This document shows, piece by piece, positions 18,348 through 27,157 of a stretch of 64,000 nucleotides of DNA; within the stretch, counting starts at the first letter, position 1; each line of letters opens with the position of its first letter. This stretch comes from Mesorhizobium sp. (lineage in GTDB: Bacteria > Pseudomonadota > Alphaproteobacteria > Rhizobiales > Rhizobiaceae). The stretch spans positions 1 through 64,000 of the forward strand of contig NZ_JANINM010000524.1 of NCBI RefSeq assembly GCF_024509055.1, written 5' to 3'. The notes beneath the pieces were generated by a model. That model searched no databases, was not told the origin of the DNA, and was given only the letters and a program-made list of their open reading frames with translations. Both the position numbers and the translations under genes were made by a program.

Positions 18348-20011
18348 TGGGCGCTCTCCTTCGCAGCGAACGCAGCCGCCCGCATTTGGCTCAGTGTCTG
18401 GCGCGGCGTAAGCGCCTCGGGTGAGATGTTGAGATCGAGCACGGCGCCCGTCTTTGAGTCGAGCGCCCGCTTGAACGCTTCGGGGAAGTCCGCCGTCGTC
18501 TCCACTCGCTCGGCGTGATAGCCGTAGGCGCGGGCGAGCGTTGCAAAGTCAGGGTTCTCCATCGTCGTTGCGGACACGCGCCCTGGGTAGTTGCGTTCCT
18601 GATGCGCGCGGATCGTCCCGTAGATTCCGTTGTTCAGGATGAGCACGATTGGCTGGGCACCTGCTTGCATAGCGGTCCCTAGCTCCTGACAGTTCATTTG
18701 AAAGTCGCCGTCGCCAGCAAAACAGACAACCACCCGCTCAGGAAAAGCCACCTTGGCCGCGACGGCCGCAGGGAGGCCGTAGCCCATGGCGCCGGATTGC
18801 GGAGCCAGCAGCCGAGCCTTCGGCCCGAACTTGAAGAACTTGTTCGGCCAGACGGTGAAATTGCCAGCGCCGTTGGTCAGGATCGCGTTCTCCGGCAGCG
18901 CGGCGCGAAGGTGCGCGGTCACGGCGACCATGTCGACAGGCGACGGCTGGGCGGGCGCCTCGAAGCTTGCCTCCCACGCCGCGCGACCCTTGCTTCGCCA
19001 TTCTCCCCACGCCCCCTTGACGGGCCTGAGCGCGGCTGCAAACGCGTTCGGTCCTGCGTGTATGCCAAGCGTCGGCTGGTACACCTTTCCGATTTCGCGG
19101 TCGGAACCGTGGACGTGGATCAGGGTTTGCGAAGGCTCGGGTACGGAAAGCAGCGTGTAGCCGTCCGTCGTCATCTCTCCAAAACGGGTGTTGATCGCAA
19201 GGATCACGTCCGCGTCTCGGACTAGACCCTTGACGTGCGGCGGCATCCCCACGCCTGCTTCGCCGCAGTAAGCGGGCGAGAAGTTGTCGATTTGGTCCTG
19301 ATATCGAAATGCCGCAACTACCGGGATATCGGATTCTTCGGCAAATGACTGGAGGGCCCTCTTTCCGGCTTGCGACCAGTTGGCTCCGGCGATCAGGAGA
19401 AGCGGTCTTTTGGCCCCCGCAAGCAGACCAAGTGCTTCGTCCATCGCCTCCGGCGCGGCCGCGGCCTCGGCGACCTTGGTCGATCCCGACAGCGGGGCGA
19501 CGTCAGTGAGCGAGGTCAGCATATCCTCTGGAAGGGCGACCACCACGGGCCCCGGCCGTCCCGTCGTCGCAGTCACCCAGGCACGCCCCAGGATTTCCGG
19601 GATGCGCTCCACGCTGTCGATCTCGACGGCCCATTTCGCCATCGTCCCGAAGACTGCGCGATAGTCTATCTCCTGAAACGCCTCGCGGCCTTTCATATCG
19701 GTGCCTACCTGCCCGACGAACAGGACCATCGGCACGCTGTCTTGCATTGCTGTGTGGACGCCGATCGATGCATTGGTCACGCCCGGTCCACGTGTCACGA
19801 AGCAGAGGCCCGGGTTGCCCGTCAGCTTGCCCCAGGCTGCAGCCATGAACGCCGCGCCCCCCTCGTTTCGGCAAAGGACGAAATCGAGAGCTCCCTGCGT
19901 GTCGTACAGCGCGTCAAGGACGGCGAGATAGCTTTCGCCTGGAACGCCAAACGCCTTCGACGCCCCGAGTGCGAGCAGGCTTTCGACTAAGACCGATCCG
20001 CCATTTCTCAT
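18344..20011 (-). CDS. Thiamine pyrophosphate-dependent enzyme, acetolactate synthase-like
   Basis: About 555 aa from the ATG MRNGGSVLVESLLALGASKAFGVPG, with AGGAG about 11 bases upstream; the ORF-track start at 20050 is a TTG with no support. The three TPP-family domains are present: the catalytic glutamate in CRNEGGAAFMAAAWGK, a central FAD/NAD-like domain, and the TPP-binding GDGDFQMN...LNNGIYG. Relatives include acetolactate synthase, benzoylformate decarboxylase and oxalyl-CoA decarboxylase. No regulatory small subunit follows, so a catabolic decarboxylase or lyase is more likely than valine synthesis. It is the first gene of the operon and starts about 170 bp after a FadR-type operator. 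Confidence 0.88.
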   Translation of the reverse strand: MRNGGSVLVESLLALGASKAFGVPGESYLAVLDALYDTQGALDFVLCRNEGGAAFMAAAWGKLTGNPGLCFVTRGPGVTNASIGVHTAMQDSVPMVLFVGQVGTDMKGREAFQEIDYRAVFGTMAKWAVEIDSVERIPEILGRAWVTATTGRPGPVVVALPEDMLTSLTDVAPLSGSTKVAEAAAAPEAMDEALGLLAGAKRPLLLIAGANWSQAGKRALQSFAEESDIPVVAAFRYQDQIDNFSPAYCGEAGVGMPPHVKGLVRDADVILAINTRFGEMTTDGYTLLSVPEPSQTLIHVHGSDREIGKVYQPTLGIHAGPNAFAAALRPVKGAWGEWRSKGRAAWEASFEAPAQPSPVDMVAVTAHLRAALPENAILTNGAGNFTVWPNKFFKFGPKARLLAPQSGAMGYGLPAAVAAKVAFPERVVVCFAGDGDFQMNCQELGTAMQAGAQPIVLILNNGIYGTIRAHQERNYPGRVSATTMENPDFATLARAYGYHAERVETTADFPEAFKRALDSKTGAVLDLNISPEALTPRQTLSQMRAAAFAAKESAQ

Positions 20012-20179
20012 TGTGAATTCAGCTCCTGGCCCAGCGTGGAACACCTTCAATGATTAGCCGACAGGCACATGGGCGGACATTGAGCGCCCTAAGTCCCGCG
20101 CAGCATCCCGCGGCCGGGATCCTACAGTCACGGCAAGCCAGCCTGCGAGAGGCGCCGGCAGCGCCCAATGCAATCTTGG

Positions 20180-20196
20180 CACTTATATGATAAGTG
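20180..20196. promoter_or_regulatory. FadR-type operator, copy 2
   Basis: CACTTATATGATAAGTG, a perfect 7-3-7 inverted repeat. On the minus strand it overlaps a likely -10 TATCAT (20187-20192), with TTGACT at 20212-20217, though the 19-bp spacing is long. It controls the TPP-hyuA-hyuB operon by position. Confidence 0.8.
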
Positions 20197-20276
20197 ATAT
20201 ATTTGCGGAAAAGTCAAGCCTCTCCCTTCGCCATTTTCATTGCGCAGGGCACTGAAAAGAGAAGGGCGTTTGGCGC

Positions 20277-21020
20277 TTACTCGACCTCAGAGGTCGCCGG
20301 CTCGTTTAGCATGCCGCGGTAGCGGTTCAGGCTTTCCTCGAGGTGAAGCGCCAGGGCGTTCCGAGCACCTTTGGCATCGCCTTGGGTTATCGCCGCCAGA
20401 ATTGCGGAGTGTTCCTTGTTGATCTTTTTCAGGTAGCCCTTCGACGTTGGCGTCGACTGGCGGTGCTTGAGCACAAGGTCGAAATTGATCTCGCGGAACA
20501 CTGCCTCAAGAAAGTTCGGGAAGTGTGGATTGCGAGTGGCACGGGCTATCGCGAGATGAAAATCGAAGTCGGCACGGGCCTCGACTTCCACGTCATTGGT
20601 CTCCAGCGTGTCGAGATAGTCGAATGCCCGCGCTATATCCGCTAAAGCATCCGGAGTACGCCTGGATGCTGCCAGCGCGACGGACTGCATTTCCACCCCG
20701 AGTCTAAGCTCAAGGATCTCCATCGCGGACCGGATATCTTCGATGCGGCTGATCTCGAAGCTTAGGGCCTTGATGTCGCGATCGGTGACGTAGACGCCAG
20801 CTCCCTGCCTGGAGGTCACCTTGCCGGCCACCTTCAATGAGGTCAGGGCTTCACGTATCACGGTGCGGCTGACACCGAACTCCTCGCAAAGCTGCGCGCT
20901 TGAGGGTATCTTCTCGCCGGGCGGATACAGACCCGACTCGATACGTCCCGCGAGCTGTGCTACGACGATTTCGGCTAGGTTGCCTCGCTGCGTGATAACG
21001 GACGACAATACATCCTCCAC
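20277..21020 (-). CDS. FadR/GntR-family transcriptional regulator (likely master regulator of the six-site regulon)
   Basis: 247 aa, GTG start. An N-terminal GntR winged helix (LAEIVVAQLAGRIESGLYPPGEKIPSSAQLCEEFGVSRTVIREALTSLK) is followed by an FCD ligand-binding domain with the metal-site pattern ADFDFHLAIARATRNP, KEHSAILAAI and ALHLEESL. FCD regulators usually bind a carboxylic acid that releases them from DNA. A site with the shared motif lies 26-42 bp before its start, pointing to autoregulation, and five related sites are spread through the window. The assignment of these sites to this protein rather than the FadR gene at 43 kb is inference from position. Confidence 0.9.
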   Translation of the reverse strand: MEDVLSSVITQRGNLAEIVVAQLAGRIESGLYPPGEKIPSSAQLCEEFGVSRTVIREALTSLKVAGKVTSRQGAGVYVTDRDIKALSFEISRIEDIRSAMEILELRLGVEMQSVALAASRRTPDALADIARAFDYLDTLETNDVEVEARADFDFHLAIARATRNPHFPNFLEAVFREINFDLVLKHRQSTPTSKGYLKKINKEHSAILAAITQGDAKGARNALALHLEESLNRYRGMLNEPATSEVE

Positions 21021-21036
21021 TGCCCAATCAAAGACA

Positions 21037-21064
21037 GCATCATATCACTTATCACATATCATGC
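21037..21064. promoter_or_regulatory. FadR-type operator, copy 3 (autoregulatory position)
   Basis: GCATCATAT-CACTTATCAC-ATATCATGC: the outer arms pair at 8 of 9 positions, and the centre holds the shared half-site ATATCACTTATCA. The inner right half is degenerate compared with the other copies. It lies between the stop of the YdiJ-like gene and the GTG of the regulator and overlaps that stop codon. Confidence 0.6.
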
Positions 21065-24000
21065 TACTGGCAATCCCGGCGGATTGCCGTTAATCAACAT
21101 GTTCAGCGCCTGAACAGGGTGCAACATCTTGCGTTTGCTTAGAAGTGCTGCCTGCGACCTGCATGAGTACCCCGTCGCCATCAGGACGGTGTCAGTTCCC
21201 GCACCATCGAGTGCCGCCGGCCAACTCATCGCATAGATTTCCTGCGAGAGCGCACGGTTTCGCACCTCGTGTCCGAAGGTTCCCGCCATTCCGCAGCACC
21301 CGATCTCAGCAACGTTCAGATCAACGCCCAGCTTCGCAAAAATCCTCGCCCATAGCCTGAACGCCTCGGAAGCGTTCGTGCGTTCAGTGCAATGACCGAG
21401 CAAAAGATAGCGGCCAAAAAAGCTCTTCTGTGCCGGAGCAAGCCTGTCGACATTATCGACCAGCCACTCTTGCGGCAGAAGAACCCGGGGCGGGATCGAC
21501 CCGAGACTGGCATATTCCCCCCGGTATGTCAGCGTCATCGAAGGATCGATGCCCACGAGGGTAGCGCCAGTCTCTTCGAGACCCTGCAGGTAGCGCGCCG
21601 TTCTCGTCGCGGCCTTTTCGAAGGCGGCTAGATAGCCGTGGACATGCATTGCCTTGCCGTTTGGCAACGGCGCTGACAGGAAGGGCAGGAATCCCATGGA
21701 GGAGGCTAGGTCCACGATGTCGAGGACAATCTGAGGATCGAAATGCTTCGTGAACGCATCCGCCACGAACACTACGGCACGCGAGCGATCTCCAGCCGGC
21801 AAGGCAAGCAGCCGTTCGCGCGTCGCGATTGCGCAACCACGTTGCTTGAGGCTTCGCTTCAATCGGACCGAAGGCATGGACGGCAGCGCAGTGAGGCCGA
21901 TCAAATGCGTTGCAAACTTCCCCGGCGTTGAACGAACGAGCGCGTTGTAGAGCGGCTTGAACGGGGCCACCATCGGCAGCGTGGTCTCTATTGCCGCAAC
22001 GACCGGGTCTTTGAGCGGCCGCAGGTACCGCCCGTAGTAAAGCTCGAGGAATTTTGCGCGGAACGCGGGCACGCTAACCTTCACAGGACATTGTCCAGCG
22101 CAGGCCTTGCAGGCCAGGCAAGTGTCCATGGATTCGCGGACCTCGTGCGAAAAGTCGGATCGATTGGCTGGATTGATCGTGTTCCATGCCCTGACGGCCA
22201 AACGGCCAAGACCATTCGTTGCACGATGGCGCTTGGCCTCATCGAGCGGATCGACCCCCTGGACTGCCAGTAGGCGAAGCCACTCCCGCATCAGGGATGC
22301 CCGGCCCTTCGGAGAAAAACGCCGATCGCGCGTACCTTTGTAGGACGGACACATTACGGAGGTCGCGTCGTAATCAAAGCAAGCGCCATTGCCGTTGCAA
22401 TTGGCCGCGTTGTCGTATGCGCCCCGAATTCCCTGGGCGATCGTCCGATCGAAATCTCCGCGCAGAGGCGCGCTATCGATCTTGGCCAGCGAATCGTCAC
22501 CGGGCGTGCAAATCTTGCCTGGATTCATCTGATTGCGGGGATCGAAAGCTCTCTTTATTTCCTGCAGGGCCGGATACAGATCGCCAAAGTATGCGGGGAC
22601 GTACTCCGAGCGGAGTCCCTTGCCGTGCTCTCCCCACAGGATGCCGCCATGCTTGCGTGTAAGCGCGACTACTGCATCGCTAACGCGCCTTACCAGCGAC
22701 ACATGTTGCGGGCGGGTCAAGTCGAGGGCGGGCCGGACGTGCAGGACCCCGGCATCCACGTGACCGAACATTCCATATTCCAGCCCTTCCGCATCCAGAA
22801 GCTCACGGAATTCACGGATGTAGGCCGCCAAATTTTCCGGAGGAACGGCAGTGTCCTCGACGAAAGCCACCGGCCGCGCCGAGCCTTCCGCGCCCCCTAG
22901 CAGGCCAACTGCACGCTTTCTCATCGCCCAGATCGCATCGATGTCGCCGCCATGGCGCGCAATGGTATGGCCGCCGCGAGCCTCACAAGGTGAAGCCAAC
23001 AGGCCGCTCTCGACCGCCGCAATCTTGCGGGACAATTCCTCCTGGTCGTCGGCCAGCACCTCGACAATGTTGATGCCGTTTGCGGCACCGGATGCTTCAA
23101 TCGGAAAGAACCGCGCGATCGCCGGCCAGCCGCCATCGGCCCTGGCCAAGCCAAGCACCTTTTCATCGATGGTCTCCACCGATGCCACGCTCAAAGCCAC
23201 GAGGTTGCGAGCGTCCTCCAGCGCACCGTTGAAATCGGCATAGCGGATGTTGACCAGGGCGGCATAAGGCGGGATCGGCAATAGATTGAGCTCCGCCTCG
23301 GCGAGCATTGCGAGCGTGCCCTCCGATCCACAAAGCAGCGCATTGAGGTCGAAGCGGCCATCCTCGCGTCGAAGATGCGCAAGATCGTAGCCCGTCATGA
23401 ATCGGTTCAGCTTAGGGAACGTTTGCGCGATCAACTCTCGATGTGAGCGCTCGACGCGGTCAGCCACGCGACAAGCCTCGCCAATGAGACCAGGCATCGC
23501 TTTGAGTGCCTGCAGCCCACCTTCGTCGACGGGTCTTGACCAAAGTGTATAGCCGTCCGCCATCACTACCCGCAACCCGATCACGTGGTTGCTGGTCTTG
23601 CCGTATAGGCATGACCCTTGGCCGCACGCGTCCGTGCTGACCATACCTCCGATCGTTGCGCGATTTGAGGTCGACAATTCCGGCGCGAAGAATAGCCCAT
23701 AGGGCTTGAGAGCAGCGTTGAGTTGATCCTTGACCACGCCGGCCTCAACTCGGGCGACGCGCCGGATCGGATCGATCTCAAGTATCCTGGTCATATGCCG
23801 GGAACAGTCCACGACCAGGCTTTTGGTCAGGGATTGACCATTTGTGCCTGTGCCGCCACCGCGCATCGCAATCGAGACATCGCCGAATGCGGGCTCGGAG
23901 AGAATCCGCGCCAGGACCTCCAGGTCCTCAATGCCTCGGGGGAAAAGGACGCCTTGCGGCATGACCTGATAGATGGAGTTGTCTGTGGAGTAGACGGCCC

Positions 24001-24112
24001 TAACGCTGGCGCCGGTCGCGATCTCGCCCCGGAAGCCTGCCTCGGTCAGCCGCTCGAAGATACCCGGTGACGCGAGGATTTCCTCTCTGTCTGAGGCAAG
24101 GCAGGGAATCAT
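21059..24112 (-). CDS. YdiJ-like FAD/iron-sulfur D-2-hydroxyacid dehydrogenase
   Basis: 1017 aa, the same length class as E. coli YdiJ. The N-terminal FAD-linked oxidase part has STDNSIYQVMPQGVLFPR, RGGGTGTNGQSLTKSLVVDCSRHM and FAPELSTSNRATIGGM; the middle has EYGMFGHVDAGVLHVRPALD and GGILWGEHGKGLRSEY. The C-terminal Fe-S part has CLACKACAGQCPVKVSVPAFR and CCGMAGTFGHEVRN. YdiJ-type enzymes are reported to oxidise D-2-hydroxyglutarate; D-lactate or another D-2-hydroxyacid is possible. It is divergent from the SDR pair across a FadR-type site, and its stop nearly touches the regulator gene. Confidence 0.88.
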   Translation of the reverse strand: MIPCLASDREEILASPGIFERLTEAGFRGEIATGASVRAVYSTDNSIYQVMPQGVLFPRGIEDLEVLARILSEPAFGDVSIAMRGGGTGTNGQSLTKSLVVDCSRHMTRILEIDPIRRVARVEAGVVKDQLNAALKPYGLFFAPELSTSNRATIGGMVSTDACGQGSCLYGKTSNHVIGLRVVMADGYTLWSRPVDEGGLQALKAMPGLIGEACRVADRVERSHRELIAQTFPKLNRFMTGYDLAHLRREDGRFDLNALLCGSEGTLAMLAEAELNLLPIPPYAALVNIRYADFNGALEDARNLVALSVASVETIDEKVLGLARADGGWPAIARFFPIEASGAANGINIVEVLADDQEELSRKIAAVESGLLASPCEARGGHTIARHGGDIDAIWAMRKRAVGLLGGAEGSARPVAFVEDTAVPPENLAAYIREFRELLDAEGLEYGMFGHVDAGVLHVRPALDLTRPQHVSLVRRVSDAVVALTRKHGGILWGEHGKGLRSEYVPAYFGDLYPALQEIKRAFDPRNQMNPGKICTPGDDSLAKIDSAPLRGDFDRTIAQGIRGAYDNAANCNGNGACFDYDATSVMCPSYKGTRDRRFSPKGRASLMREWLRLLAVQGVDPLDEAKRHRATNGLGRLAVRAWNTINPANRSDFSHEVRESMDTCLACKACAGQCPVKVSVPAFRAKFLELYYGRYLRPLKDPVVAAIETTLPMVAPFKPLYNALVRSTPGKFATHLIGLTALPSMPSVRLKRSLKQRGCAIATRERLLALPAGDRSRAVVFVADAFTKHFDPQIVLDIVDLASSMGFLPFLSAPLPNGKAMHVHGYLAAFEKAATRTARYLQGLEETGATLVGIDPSMTLTYRGEYASLGSIPPRVLLPQEWLVDNVDRLAPAQKSFFGRYLLLGHCTERTNASEAFRLWARIFAKLGVDLNVAEIGCCGMAGTFGHEVRNRALSQEIYAMSWPAALDGAGTDTVLMATGYSCRSQAALLSKRKMLHPVQALNMLINGNPPGLPVA

Positions 24113-24147
24113 TCGGCATCCGCGAAGAAATTTCTTGTGCTAATCTC

Positions 24148-24164
24148 AAGTTAGCATATAAGTG
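24148..24164. promoter_or_regulatory. FadR-type operator, copy 4 (divergent promoter region)
   Basis: AAGTTAG-CAT-ATAAGTG: the right half is perfect and the left half matches at 4 of 7. It is followed by ATAAC, extending the shared ATATAAGTGATA string. It lies in the 90-bp gap between the YdiJ-like gene (minus) and the SDR pair (plus), so one site could govern both. Confidence 0.6.
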
Positions 24165-24202
24165 ATAACATACCAATCTCGCATTCGATAGGGGATTTCT
24201 CG

Positions 24203-24952
24203 ATGCAGGGCCAGACTGCGATTATCGTCGGCGGCGCCTCCGGTCTCGGCCTAGTGACCGCGAAACTTATGATCACTCACGGGGCTGCAAAAATCGGTCT
24301 GATCGATCGGAACGAAACTCTTCTGGCCTCTTCCGCCCAGAGCCTGCGGGAACTTGGGGCCGATGTGGCGACGGCGGCAGCCGACATATCGAGGGCCGAA
24401 ACCGCCCATCGCGGCTTCAACGAGATCGTGGACAAGCTCGGGCGCATCCATGCCCTTGTTAACAGCGCCGCAATCTATCCCCGCAAGGCGATTCTAGACA
24501 TCACCGATGACGAATGGGACCTGGAGAACGCAATCAACATCAAGGGTACGTACCACATGATGGTCGCCGCGGTTCGGCACATGCGGGATTTCGTCAGCCC
24601 GCCCGAGGTGACAGGCCGCATCGTCAACGTAACCTCGGTGGACGCCTTCAAGGCGCATCCGCAAAACGCTCACTACGCCGCGACCAAGGCGGCAGTCGTG
24701 AGCCTCACCAAGTCCTTTGCCCAGGAATGCGCCAAGGATCAAATCCTGGTCAACTCGGTCGCGCCGGCGGGCTTCGCCACCGACAGGGCGAAGGAGCTTG
24801 GGTTCCTCCCTGAACTAGCCAAGGCCAGCGCACTGGGCCGCGCAGCGGAGCCAGTCGAGATGGCGCAATGGATCGTCATGATGGCGAGCGCCCGAAACAC
24901 CTACGCCACGGGTGAAAACGTCGTGATCAGCGGCGGATACATCTATGTCTGA
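24203..24952 (+). CDS. Short-chain dehydrogenase/reductase (classical SDR)
   Basis: 249 aa. NAD(P)-binding [16 protein letters not shown] near the N-terminus, [10 protein letters not shown] in the NAG position, catalytic serine in [10 protein letters not shown] and YxxxK in [12 protein letters not shown]; the C-terminal [14 protein letters not shown] is typical. It oxidises or reduces an alcohol/ketone, substrate unknown. The following SDR gene overlaps it by 8 bp, so they are co-translated and may act as a pair. Confidence 0.9.
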   Translation: MQGQTAIIVGGASGLGLVTAKLMITHGAAKIGLIDRNETLLASSAQSLRELGADVATAAADISRAETAHRGFNEIVDKLGRIHALVNSAAIYPRKAILDITDDEWDLENAINIKGTYHMMVAAVRHMRDFVSPPEVTGRIVNVTSVDAFKAHPQNAHYAATKAAVVSLTKSFAQECAKDQILVNSVAPAGFATDRAKELGFLPELAKASALGRAAEPVEMAQWIVMMASARNTYATGENVVISGGYIYV

Positions 24953-25694
24953 CGCGATTGCACCCTATCGCACAGCCGTCGTAACCGGGGCCACGAGCGG
25001 TATCGGTCGGGCGATCGTTTTCGCCCTTAGGAAGCGCGGCCTTGGGGTTTACGCCGTGGGGCGCAACCAGGATCAGCTCAGCGAGCTTGCAGACCTATGC
25101 GGCGCCCTTCCTGTTCGGGCGGATGTCCGCGAGACGGGAACGATTGCCGCGGCGCTGGCGGGCGTGGACATCGACATTCTCATCAACAATGCAGGCATCC
25201 TTTCTAGCCGGGCGACCTTCTTTGAGATCGATCCTGCCGAGATCGATGCCATGATCGACGTCAACCTCAAGGCACCGATGCATCTGACCCGAGCCCTGCT
25301 GCCGGGGATGGTTTCCCGCAAAAGGGGGCATCTGATCTACATAGGATCGAGCGGCGGGCAGGCGCCTTACCCGGCGATGGCCGCCTATGGCCCTTCCAAA
25401 GCAGGCCTCAGCCTGTTCTGCGACAACCTGAGATGCGACCTCTTGGGCACCTCGGTCCGCGTTAGCGAGATCGTTCCAGGCCGGGTCCAGACTGGGCTAT
25501 ACAGGACGTCGATACCAAACAACCAGGCCCAGGCTGTACTCTACGACGGGTATCGGCCCATCCAGCCGGAACAGATCGCGACAATCGTGACCAGCGTGAT
25601 CGACCTGCCAAGCTTCGTCGACGTCTCGCGCGTCGAGGTGTTTCCGACCGACCAGGCGGCGGGCGGCGGCACGATGGTTAAGCATGTCCCGTGA
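24945..25694 (+). CDS. Short-chain dehydrogenase/reductase (classical SDR), second of pair
   Basis: 249 aa. [47 protein letters not shown] and the YxxxK motif in [16 protein letters not shown] are all present. The C-terminus ([24 protein letters not shown]) differs from the usual SDR end and may set substrate choice. It overlaps the first SDR by 8 bp. Both belong by position to the FadR-type regulon. Confidence 0.9.
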   Translation: MSDAIAPYRTAVVTGATSGIGRAIVFALRKRGLGVYAVGRNQDQLSELADLCGALPVRADVRETGTIAAALAGVDIDILINNAGILSSRATFFEIDPAEIDAMIDVNLKAPMHLTRALLPGMVSRKRGHLIYIGSSGGQAPYPAMAAYGPSKAGLSLFCDNLRCDLLGTSVRVSEIVPGRVQTGLYRTSIPNNQAQAVLYDGYRPIQPEQIATIVTSVIDLPSFVDVSRVEVFPTDQAAGGGTMVKHVP

Positions 25695-26193
25695 TCCTGC
25701 TGCGCGGTGTCGCGCGAAGTCGCTCAAGGCCGCCAAAGGCCTAAGCGGCTGGCGAAACTGAGGTCCCCAAGGCAAGAATCCAATGGCTCAAACCGAGATG
25801 GCGCCTGCATTGGCGATAATCAAAGGCGGTCGGGACCGACGCGAGCTCGCGCCGGCTTACCGGCCGATCGGGCTGAGGGCTGTGCTTGCAGCCTACTCGG
25901 TTCAGGCGAAGCCGGAACATAATCGGGGCCAGTCCCGAGGGCATCTTGCCATAGTGCGGGTATCGGAAGGAAAAGCCCGGACGTAAATGCGCCGCCCGCC
26001 CAGGACGCGGCCGCCGCGGAGCCGATGCGGCGGCTCGACCGGGCATTCCGGTTTCCACGCCTGGATGGCTGAGCCGTCACGATCATCAAGCTTCGCATCG
26101 ATAAGCTTTAGTGACTCAATCCAACGCAAATGATAACCGAAAGGAGCGTCTGGCGGCGGACGGCGTGCGTCAACTGATGGAGCGGGTGCATCC
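25695..26193. other. Intergenic stretch, no gene seen
   Basis: About 500 bp between the SDR pair and a LysR gene. The short ORFs here have no recognisable domain, poor codon bias and no supporting ribosome site. I see no clear operator, repeat or terminator; the last 100 bp must hold the LysR promoter. Confidence 0.5.
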
Positions 26194-27138
26194 GTGGCTG
26201 ATCTTTTCGAGCGGGTCACGCTCCGCCAGCTGCAAATCTTCCTGGCTGCAGTGGAACACCGCAGTTTCTGGCGCGCTGCATCACAGCTGGACCTGTCTCC
26301 CCCAGCGGTGTCCATGCAAATGGCCAAGCTTTCGGAGGCACTTGGATCTCCGCTTTTCGAGAAGGACGGCAGGTCGATACAGCTAACGGCCGCGGCGACG
26401 GCGCTCATTCCATACGCTGAGCGGATGACCGAGGCGCTGCACGAGGCTCAAAGTGCCCTCAGCGCCCTGCAAGGCCGGCTGAATGGCCTGGTGCGCGTGG
26501 CGATGGTAACCACGTCCAGAAATTTTGGACCGCACTTGCTCCAGGAGTTCCGCCGAAGGCACCCGGACGTCGTCATCGAAACGACCATTGCGAACCGGGA
26601 AGGCGTCATCAGACGCCTGGAGGCCAATCAAATTGACATCGCTCTCATGGGGCGCCCGCCGCAGCGGATCGAGGTCGAGGCGCGGCCGTTCGCCAAACAT
26701 CCGTATGTCCTCATAGGACACCCAGCCAGCGCCTTGGCGAAGCGGAAGATGATTTCGCGGCGAGAGTTGTCACATCAGACCTTTTTCGTTCGCGAAGAGG
26801 GATCCGGGACACGAATGGTGCACGAGAACTACTTTCTCGGTGAAAAGCTGCCGCTGCCGAACGCGTCGATGATGGACAGCAATGAGAACATTAAGCAGGC
26901 CGTCATGGCCGATATGGGGATCGCCTTCATTTCTGCCCACACGGTGGCACTCGAGCTCGAAGCCGGAAAGCTGGCTATCCTCGCGGCAGACGGCATGCCG
27001 ACGATGCGCGAATGGTACGTGCTGCACCTAAAGGGCAAGAAACTCAGTCCAGCTGCGCTGAGCTTCAAGGAGTTCGTGCAGGATGAAGGTCCCGGGCTGA
27101 TGCGGACCCTCTTCAAGAGGTTCGAAAAATGGGCGTAA
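26194..27138 (+). CDS. LysR-family transcriptional regulator (CbbR-like)
   Basis: 314 aa, GTG start (no ATG in frame upstream fits). HTH domain VTLRQLQIFLAAVEHRSFWRAASQLDLSPPAVSMQMAKLSEALG, then an effector domain starting LVRVAMVTTSRNFGPHLLQEFRRRHPDVVIE. The HTH layout resembles CbbR-type activators. It is convergent with the fumarase gene that ends the methylaspartate operon and may activate that operon, whose promoter at 35.1 kb carries a palindrome; no direct proof. Confidence 0.9.
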   Translation: MADLFERVTLRQLQIFLAAVEHRSFWRAASQLDLSPPAVSMQMAKLSEALGSPLFEKDGRSIQLTAAATALIPYAERMTEALHEAQSALSALQGRLNGLVRVAMVTTSRNFGPHLLQEFRRRHPDVVIETTIANREGVIRRLEANQIDIALMGRPPQRIEVEARPFAKHPYVLIGHPASALAKRKMISRRELSHQTFFVREEGSGTRMVHENYFLGEKLPLPNASMMDSNENIKQAVMADMGIAFISAHTVALELEAGKLAILAADGMPTMREWYVLHLKGKKLSPAALSFKEFVQDEGPGLMRTLFKRFEKWA

Positions 27139-27157
27139 GGCTAGCCGGGCGTTGGAC

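Noticed and set aside
25783-25986. 67-codon plus-strand ORF between the SDR pair and the LysR gene
   Set aside because: No domain, no convincing ribosome site, and competing ORFs on the other strand.
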